Made by a program: the position numbers and the translations under genes. From positions 26,216,001-26,280,000 of the forward strand of contig CM066993.1 of the NCBI GenBank assembly GCA_033977485.1: 64,000 bases of DNA, in the 5' to 3' direction. How positions within the stretch are numbered: position 1 is the first letter of the stretch; every line of letters starts with the position of its first letter. The stretch comes from Hydrangea macrophylla. Taxonomy: Eukaryota > Streptophyta > Magnoliopsida > Cornales > Hydrangeaceae. Shown piece by piece: positions 56,660-64,000 of the stretch. The notes beneath the pieces are model-generated. The model worked only from the letters and a program-made list of their open reading frames with translations. It was not told where the DNA came from and ran no database searches.

Positions 56660-59600
56660 AAGGAGCACACTTCAGGGAAAATTAGGACTTCCTCACGCGA
56701 TCCTAGAGACAAAGAGTCGCCACCTAATTTTTATCGGGAATTAGGAAACCCAAGTTTGACTCGCCCAAAATTGAATAAGGTTACTCGCCCTTCATTACCA
56801 GAAACAAGGTTCGGGGGTCTTGGTACGAGAGGGGAAGGAGCCCAAGCAGGACTAAAGCACCCCCTCCTCGCCCTACCGAATGGTAGGCCTTGATTCAAAT
56901 ATCCTTGTTATTAATTCATAATAGATGTTGTTTCCTCAAACATACTAGATAGATATATACATGGCAAAAAGAAACATCTAATGAAAATCATTTCAAGAGA
57001 CTAAATCAAGTAGAAAGCGGATGCTCATGCAATACAAGGGAGAAGTATACTCACAGTGGCTAGTCCCGCCCGGGACCGATGCAAATAAAGTAAACATGTC
57101 ATGATATGCAAAGGGAACGAGAAGACTTACATTGGTTGACTCAAGCGGAGTTGCGAAAGCAAAAAGAATGGAAACGTGCAATGCAATCATGCAACAATCC
57201 TAGATAAGATGTCTCTAACAAATAATCATATAAACGGAGACTATCCTAAAGGAATTGTGTCGTTGAAATCAAAGTTGTAAACCTAGAAAAATTCTAAGAG
57301 AAAGGATAGAGATAGTACACGATACATGGGCACTAAGCCACATGTAGACGAGGCAAACCACAAATCGAAGTCCGGGTCCGAGGCACTTAATTCTCTGCAC
57401 TAATACACCAAAGAATACCCAAGCATTGCAAAAATACAAGCAAACAAATGATATGCATGATAAACAAAGAAAACATGTCATCAATCAAATTTCCAGATTC
57501 AGCAACCTCTAATGAATCCTATCAAAAGTGGTCTTAAACATGAGCTGGATAAAAACCCTTTTACAGAAAGTTAGATACATGTCTTAGGGAACTTCTCCAA
57601 AAAGTTGGACCTCAATATCAATTTTATTGTTTGAGAAATAAATGTTTTGGGAATAGTGGATCAGGACTGTCCACTGTTCTTGTAAAAATCATAATTAAAT
57701 CTACAAAAATCATATGAAGCTCTATTTGGTGTCAAAAGAAAGCTATTTCATTGTAGTATATGATAAAAATAAACCCATGGACATTCTGTAATCGCAAGGT
57801 TTCTGAAAAAGTGTTTTAAACAGACTCTGTTATTCTGGAAATTTGGTATCATTTGACAAATGAATGCAAAACATAATAGAAGTATAATAGAAGTTCATGA
57901 ATCATGTTAACCAAGTTGATTTAAGCTTTTGATCTCTCATCCATTTATCCTAGGTGATTTCTAAACCAAGTTTTATTCATCAATTGTTGTTGAGTGATCA
58001 AGGTATGACCATTTTGTATACATAATCATATTTGTAATTAAACTTAGAAAATTCCAGAATAGTTGTATCAACTTTAAACGCTTAGAAAACGATCCTAACT
58101 CGATCGTATGCTCACGATTTTACATCGGCATATAGATATATGAGTTAGGAATCATCCCCAAAAAGCGGAACGTCGATAACTATTATAGATTTTCTGAAAT
58201 TCAAGCACAAAGAGACGATGTTCAAATCTGTCAACCGATTTCTCAACAATTTCTAAAAATAGTATATGAATCCTAAAAGCTCTCAAAACGGACCGGATGA
58301 AAGCTAATTCATCAAAGTTTACCCAGAAAATTTGAAATCCATCAAACTATGGGTTTTGATGGACCAAATCTAATGGACAAAACCAATCTGCTTTGCTGAA
58401 TTTTTATCTAGTTCATTTTAAAGTGTGAGGAAAACATTTTAGTGATAGTTGAAGCTTATTAGAGAGATCAAACTCATAGATCAACTTAATTATCATGATT
58501 CCCAATCAATTTAGCCCTCAAGTTCTATGAAGAACTTTTAGATCAAGGATCAAAGGGACTTATAAATATCATGTTGGAGATGAAATTCAATAGGAATCCT
58601 AGGTAATAGGAATAATCAAGAGATAGGTATGAACATAGAAATCATCCTTCTCATAGACCATATTTCCAAACCATCATGGAATTCAAAATAGATATATGTA
58701 TATATATATAATCATGTATGCATGAATCTAAACTAAAATTGAAGAATGAAACCAAAATTGAAAATCAAAGTGAAAAACAATCTCTAATTGTAAATTATCA
58801 ATAAAAATCAAAGAGATTTGGATCTAACTATGTGAGTGTGTGAAGAACATGAGAGGAAGAAGATGAGTGTTCTAATAAGTAGAAATAGAACTAAGTTAGA
58901 TCCAAATCTTATAGATCTATATATACAAAGTAGGAATTAGAGATGAACTATAGTGTTTACCTCTTGGAGGATTCTCAATTACAAGACCAAAATTGATTTG
59001 AAGATCTTCTTCTTCAAGTGTTATTCAAGTGTTCTTCAAGCACTCATCCATGGAAGTTGAGGGAGGCAATTGATGTTCAAATTGTGGTCTAATTAGCCTA
59101 AGTTAATCTAAATTCAATTCATAATTTTCTCTCTCTAGAATTCACCTAAATTGAAAGTATATTCAAAGTATACTTATCTCTCTTGTATGTGCTTCTATGT
59201 GTGTTTGTATCTCCAAGTATATTCAAGTGTATCTCTTCCAAGTGTCTAGTGTGTTAAGATGTGATCTCATATGAGATGTATGAGATCTTATATAGAGTTT
59301 TGAAGACTTAGCTCTTAAGTTTCAGGGTTAAAACAGGATTTTTAGAGCTTAAAAGAGGGTTAAAATGGCCATTTCGGAGCCTAAACGCAATTTCCAGGCA
59401 ATTTCCTCGCAGTGGGAAGCTTCTAGAAGGGTCTGGAACTCAAAAAGCTCCGTGGAGGACACAAATGGAAGTGGCGGTTATGGTGGGACCCGCCACCCCT
59501 ATACCCAAAACCGCCATTTACTATTTGGGTCCCTCTGGTCACCCACAAGCTCTGTTTCAAAAATCACGTGCACTGCTTTTCCAGATTTTTGTAAAAATGC

Positions 59601-60080
59601 TTTTTGGTGTCCGAAATCGTCCGTTTACGTACCGTTGGAAAGCTGTCAGGTTGAATTTCAGTATAAAAATATTTCCAGAGGTTTTATAATGAGAATTGAA
59701 GTCCAATTGAAGTCCGGAAGTCCTCCAGAACTTTCGTCGTCTTTTTGAAATCAAATGACGTCTTTTCCAAAATTGCTTTCAAATGTGCGTCGATTTCGAA
59801 CTTTTCTTTAAAATTGAATCTCTGGATACCTAGAATACTGCGTTTAGAACACTTAATGTTCATATAACCCTGAGAGAATATGAATTCTGAGAGATGATTT
59901 TGACAAAACCGGGATTTATTCATGGAAAAGGGCTTTTCTGAGCTTGAAGTCACTTTCCGAAGTCCGATCTTCTGATTGTGTGGAATCCAGTACCTTCCAC
60001 GGGGTACTTTTCATCATCGAATCCTCCAAGACGTTGTCCACCCTAAATCCTATCAGTGTGGTCAAAATTGGGTGTCTACA
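56660..60080 (-). mobile_element. Tat-3 3' LTR
   Basis: It starts TGTAGACACCCAATTTTG at 60080 on the minus strand and ends about 55 bp beyond GTGGCGACTC. It is collinear with 16261-19579. TATATAAG (complement at 59287-59294) is a clear TATA box, with GGTCCCAC (complement 59483-59490), a class I TCP half-type site, and GTGGCGG/CCGCCA dyads upstream. The low end abuts gypsy F gag, so it probably inserted there. Its 5' end would lie right of the window. Confidence 0.8.
59287..59525 (-). promoter_or_regulatory. Tat-3 LTR promoter region
   Basis: Reading on the minus strand: AATAGTAAATGGCGGTT (59525-59509), GGTCCCAC (59490-59483), then TATATAAG (59294-59287). The 17-bp motif also occurs upstream of the PMD gene at 62580-62596 in the opposite orientation. 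Confidence 0.5.
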
Positions 60081-60096
60081 GTTTGCCCCTCTTTGG
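60081..60096 (-). other. Tat-3 polypurine tract
   Basis: On the minus strand CCAAAGAGGGGCAAAC directly precedes the LTR start, as expected for a plus-strand primer. Its position shows that this LTR is a 3' LTR. Confidence 0.85.
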
Positions 60097-60680
60097 CAGA
60101 GCTTGTTGTGAACAACGTGAACTGCAAGTGAGTGCCAAAGCCTTGAAGGCACCCAAATAACCATACTGAGAGGTTTTAGGAAAAACAAAAAATTCGCAAA
60201 ATCAAGAAATTCAAAATCAGAGAAAATCAAGAAATTACGAATGCAAGAATGCAATGCAATGCTGGGTAGAGGCGGCTAAGTTGAAGCTGATGCTGGTCGT
60301 GCTCCGCTGGAGCTGCCTACGTATCCTTTCCAGGAATCAGACCAGGGCGTAGTTCAAGCGCGCGGGAAAACGGAAAACAAACAACAACAATGCGGATGAA
60401 ATGCTCCTATCCTAGGATGCTGGTGCAGTATGAAAACGTGAATGTGCAAGTGCTGGAGGAATCATCCTCAAGGGTTCCCTGGATGCAAAATCTAATGCAA
60501 GGGATGTAATGACTCTCTCTCACAGTCGAATATGCTAAAGGTATCTTGGATGATTCTCGAGGTTTTTGTCAAAGTTATTCTTCTGATCTTAAGGCTCGTA
60601 GGCGTCATCTGTATCCTGGACGACTCTTGAAATAGCGAAGTATCTTGGATGAATTCTGAGTCATGTCAAACAACTGGACG

Positions 60681-61100
60681 ATTGCTGGTGTAGAGTCCTT
60701 CTGCTGGGGACGATTACTGATGTAGAGTCCTTCTGCTGGGGACGATTGTTGATGTAGAGTCCTTCTGCTGGGGACGATTGCTGAAATAGGTCCTTCTTCT
60801 GTGGACGATTGCTGATGTAGAGTCCTTCTGCTGGGGACGATTGCTGATGTAGAGTCCTTTTGCTGGGGACGATTGCTGGTGTAGAGTCCTTCTGCTGGGG
60901 ACGATTGCTGATGTAGAGTCCTTCTGCCGGGGACGATTGCTGAAACAGGTCCTTCTTCTGTGGACGATTGCTGATGTAGAGTCCTTTTGCTGGGGACGAT
61001 TGCTGATGTAGAGTCCTTCTGCTGGGGACGATTGCTGATGTAGAGTCCTTTTGCTGGGGACGATTGCTGATGTAGAGTCCTTTTGCTGGGGACAAATCTT
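60681..61100 (-). repeat. 32-bp tandem array
   Basis: TAGAGTCCTT(C/T)TGCTGGGGACGA repeats at 60691, 60723, 60755 and onward with a 32-bp period, about 13 units. Some units are CTGAAATAGGTCCTTCTTCTGTGG variants. Because 32 is not a multiple of three, the long minus-strand frame with QQKDST/SRRTLHQQ repeats is an effect of the array. Confidence 0.93.
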
Positions 61101-61480
61101 CTGAAACAGGTCTCTCTGCCGGAGACAAATCTTCTGCTCTTCTGAAACAGGTCCTTCTTCTAGACAAATCTTCTGTAACAGGTCTGGAAACAAGTCTTCT
61201 GAAACAGGTCTCTCTGCCGGAGACAAATCTTCTGTTCTTCTGAAACAGGCCCTTTTTCCGAGGACAAATCTTCTGTGGCAGGTCTAGAAACAAATCTTCT
61301 GAAACAGGTCTCTCTGCCGGAGACAAATCCTCTGTTCTTCTGAAACAGGCCCTTCTTCTGGGGACAAATCTTCTGTGGCAGGTCTAGAAACAAATCTTCT
61401 GAAACAGGTCTCTCTGCCGGAGACAAATCCTCTGTTCTTCTAAAACAGGCCCTTCTTCTGAGGACAAACCTTCTGTTCTG
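61100..61480 (-). repeat. 100-bp tandem array
   Basis: GCCGGAGACAAATC occurs at 61118, 61216, 61316 and 61416, a period of 98-100 bp. Each unit is itself built from CTTCTG/ACAAATC blocks related to the 32-bp unit. Confidence 0.92.
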
Positions 61481-61489
61481 ATGCACGGA

Positions 61490-62100
61490 TTCTGAGAGAT
61501 ACACAAATTCTGAGAGATGACCCTTCTTCTGAGAGCAACCCACGGATACACGATTCTGATTTTGAGAGAAACCCTACATTCTGGAGGCAACCCTGATATG
61601 CGATGCTGAGAAATACATGATTCTGAGAGAAACCCTACATTCTGGAGGCAACCCTGGATACACGATTCTGATTCTGAGAGAAACCCTACATTCTGGAGGC
61701 AACCCACGATTCTGAGAGAAACCCTACATTCTGAGAGCAACCCACGGATACACGATTCTTGGCATAAACCTTGTATTCTGGAGGCGACCCACGATTCTGA
61801 TTCAGAGAGAAACCCTACATTCTGGAGGCAACCCACGATTCTGAGAGAAACCCTACATTCTGGAGGCAACCCTGGATACATGATGCTTGGCATAAACCTT
61901 GTATTCTGGAGGCGATTTTGATGCTCAAATTCTGAGAGATACCCTTTATCTGGAGGCAACCCGTGGATACATGATGCTTGCGAGAAACTTAATTCTGAAA
62001 GTTCTCTACTGGGGAGATCCTATGATTCTGAGAGATGCACGAATTCTGTATACCTTGACAATATCTGGAAATTCTCTGCTTGAGGAGATATCTGAGGTTT
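61490..62100 (-). repeat. irregular ATTCTGAGAGAAACCC array
   Basis: ATTCTGAGAGAAACCCTACA and TTCTGGAGGCAACCC alternate at spacings of about 37-60 bp over 600 bp, with GATACACGATTC and GGCATAAACCTTGTATTC spacers. It shares the TTCTG core with the neighbouring arrays. Confidence 0.85.
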
Positions 62101-62874
62101 CTGGGACGCGAGCACATATTCTGGAGGCCCTGCTGATTCTTTCTGAGACTCATATTGGTGCTTCGACCAACGCAATCATTCTTGCAACACGTCAGGCTTA
62201 CTCTAACCCTTTCTGAACATCTCGCATTCTGACCCATCTTCTGAAAGTCCTTTCTGGATGTAATTCTCAAGCGACAGTAGACTCAAATGTCCATTTTCTA
62301 AGACAACTCATAATCAATCCCAAAACGACGGGAGTTTGCCGTTTCTCGGCCACTTTCAGGCTGCGGTGCCTTTGATTCTTCTCATCTGGGGGACTTTTTT
62401 CAATTCTTGAATGGATTTTTACCAAGATTCAAATCTCCAGAGGTCCTCTAGACCAATTCCAACAAGTTTTAAGCACTCTCAAGGCTTATATATCAAAAAT
62501 GGACCAATCCGGGATCAAATCAAGAGTTCCGGGGGTCAAAACGCGAATATAGAGCAAAATGGGGAAATGGCAGGAAGTGAATAGTAAATGGCGGTTCCCC
62601 ACACCCCCTTGGGAACCGCCAGCCGCAACTTTGGGGTTTTAAACCCATTTTCTTCTTTGTTCTTCATTCATTTCTTCTTCAATGCATCACCTCTACCTTC
62701 TAAGGTGCTCAAATCTTGCAATTTCTTGATGTTTTGAGTGATTTCTTGCATTAAAACTTCCAAAAACTTTGTTGATTTCATCAACTCCTCCCTATTCTAG
62801 GGGATTCAAGTACCAAGGTTTTTACTATTCATCATCTTCAACCTCTTATCTTCAAGCTTCAAGCATCAACAACC
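62101..62874 (+). promoter_or_regulatory. upstream region of the PMD gene with perfect dyad
   Basis: No coding sequence is seen. GGCGGTTCCC (62590-62599) and GGGAACCGCC (62611-62620) form a perfect 10-bp inverted repeat with an 11-nt spacer. AATAGTAAATGGCGGTT (62580-62596) overlaps its left arm. TTCTTC-rich leader sequence follows from 62650. No clear TATA box. Confidence 0.5.
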
Positions 62875-64000
62875 ATGAGTTCCCATGGACAAGGTGAAAG
62901 TTCTAGAACACGTAGAAGCCAATTTCAAGCTAGTGGAGCTTCATCAACTCAAACCATGGAGTATGCAACCATGAAAAATCCACTAAATCATATCTCTAGG
63001 AGGGCCTTTCGTCAAGAGGTAACCCATTCTTTAATTACTCCTTTGTTTCACATCTTCATACGTGTCTCTTTATTCTTGCGATTCCTTAGAAATCATCCTT
63101 TTTCTTTTTAGAATGTGGTTGGTCATCTTAGAGGTCATGGTAGCCATGGAAAATGCCTTGAATGGTTTAATGAATTGTCGGAGTCGCGTCCCCAAGTAGT
63201 AGCCAATATCAAGCAAGCGGGCTTTGGGTCGTTTGTAACCTTATTGGAGAGATCGACTAATGATTTGGCCATGATTCAAGCTCTTGCTGAAAGGTGGTGG
63301 GATTCCACAAATACTTTTCACATGCCTTTTGGGGAGATAACCATGACCCCTCTTGATTTTGCAATGATAACCGGCATCTCATTTGGCGGGCATCGTCTTG
63401 CCTTTGCAAAGAACATCCATAGACATCCTACTATCATTGAGCGTCTCCTAGGCATCATCCCATCCCAGAGAGATCTTCACGGATCGAGCGTAGGCATCAC
63501 ATGGTTCATCAACAACTTCAGGCCTTCTGAAAGAGCGGCTCAATTTACCGATATGCAGCTTACCCGTGCTTTCATCTTGTATTTGCTTGGTTGCTCTCTT
63601 CTTTCTACTCGAGCTGAGCGGATTACATTGAATATGCTTGATAGTCTTCGAAATCTTGAGGAGATTGCAGATTTTGATTGGGGCTCTGCTGGTTTAGCCA
63701 TTCTGTATAGTCATATGGGGGAGCATTCTCGAGGCAAATCCCCTGGATTCGGCGGATTCTGGAGAGCTTGGGAGGTACTGAAAATATTTTCATTTCCAGT
63801 TTTTATCATTTGATGTTCTGCTGTTTTGACCACCGCTTTATTTTCTCTTGTAGGTGTGGGCCTTTGAGTATTTCTCCATGACGGCTCCATCATTCCGGGA
63901 GGAAGAGATTCATATTTTTCCACGGGCTTTGAAGTGGCGTCGCCAAGCCGTAGGTACCAAGAATGATGCTCATAATGTTATTTCTTGCCGGGATTTTCTT
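62875..64000 (+). CDS. plant mobile domain (PMD) protein, 3' end outside window
   Basis: Exon 1 62875-63018, intron 63019-63111 (GTAACC...TTTTTAG), exon 2 63112-63774, intron 63775-63855 region (GTACTG...TTGTAG, ending 63853), exon 3 from 63854 to the edge. All junctions are phase 0, and reading through gives no stop. Exon 2 has GFGSFVTLLERSTNDLAMIQ, LAERWWDSTNTFHMPFGEIT, MTPLDFAMITGISFGG and the R-A-FILYLLGCSL pattern of PMD (aminotransferase-like, MAIN/MAIL-type) proteins. Exon 3 has VWAFEYF and FPRALKWRRQ. The start MSSHGQGESSRTRRSQ is the first ATG after the leader. PMD genes occur as host genes and inside Mutator and Tat elements. Here the gene is antisense to Tat-3, just inside its 3' repeat zone, which suggests an element-borne accessory gene. 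Confidence 0.85.

Noticed and set aside
56660..60080. Tandem Tat array (one LTR shared by two internal regions)
   Set aside because: The polypurine tract side fits Tat-3, but the gag and protease on the other side belong to a different gypsy subgroup and begin mid-gene. Insertion of a 3' LTR into that gag is simpler.
60661..61959. Minus-strand frames of up to 221 codons with QQKDST and PVSEDL repeats
   Set aside because: They are products of the 32-bp and 100-bp arrays, without start-site support, conserved domain or non-repeat sequence.

Overview
The window looks like a repeat-rich heterochromatic segment of an angiosperm, probably eudicot, nuclear genome. Nearly all of it is LTR retrotransposon sequence: Ty3/gypsy chromovirus (Tekay-like), Ty3/gypsy Tat-like, and Ty1/copia. 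The genes carry many stop codons, frameshifts and deletions. No bacterial-type operon, tRNA, rRNA or CRISPR array is visible. The only gene that still reads cleanly is an intron-containing plant mobile domain (PMD) gene at the right edge. Family names come from protein motifs, primer-binding sites (PBS) and LTR ends read by eye; no database search was possible.

Layout. 1-2640: a plus-strand Tat-like LTR running in from the left edge. 2641-5960: minus-strand Tat-1 (gag, protease, G-patch). About 5990-7091: a copia-type solo LTR. 7408-9354 and 12427-12975: a chromovirus gag-pol split by a Tekay-type solo LTR (9355-12426, duplication ACAAT). 12977-14311: a 5'-truncated LTR of the same family. 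14312-16260: leader, PBS and gag of chromovirus C.

16256-48153 is a four-level nest. Chromovirus C gag is split by a minus-strand Tat element (16261-48148, flanks CCAGG). Its 3' repeat zone is split by a minus-strand copia (20426-39655, flanks CTTCT). The copia leader is split by a full plus-strand Tekay chromovirus (26374-37218, flanks GCATA).

48149-48766: remnant of C. 48767-52141: LTR, PBS and gag of another Tekay-like element. 52142-53215: another LTR. 53216-55857: a truncated copia fused to a gypsy gag-protease fragment (55858-56640). 56660-60080: a Tat 3' LTR, followed by that element's tandem-repeat zone (60681-62100). 62875-64000: the PMD gene, antisense to the Tat element.

The most interesting signal is in the Tekay-type LTRs. 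Five LTR sequences (four lineages) share one layout: a class I TCP-type site (GTGGGNCCCAC) upstream of a TATA box, a GTGAGT-like splice donor, a roughly 192-bp tandem array, a second tandem array that differs between lineages, a short hairpin, a splice-acceptor-like CAG, and a 28-46 codon open frame rich in D, E, Y and G that ends in a stop. This suggests an unrecognised spliced leader or small gene inside the LTR. A second point is a 17-bp motif shared exactly between the Tat LTR promoter region (minus strand) and the region upstream of the antisense PMD gene (plus strand).
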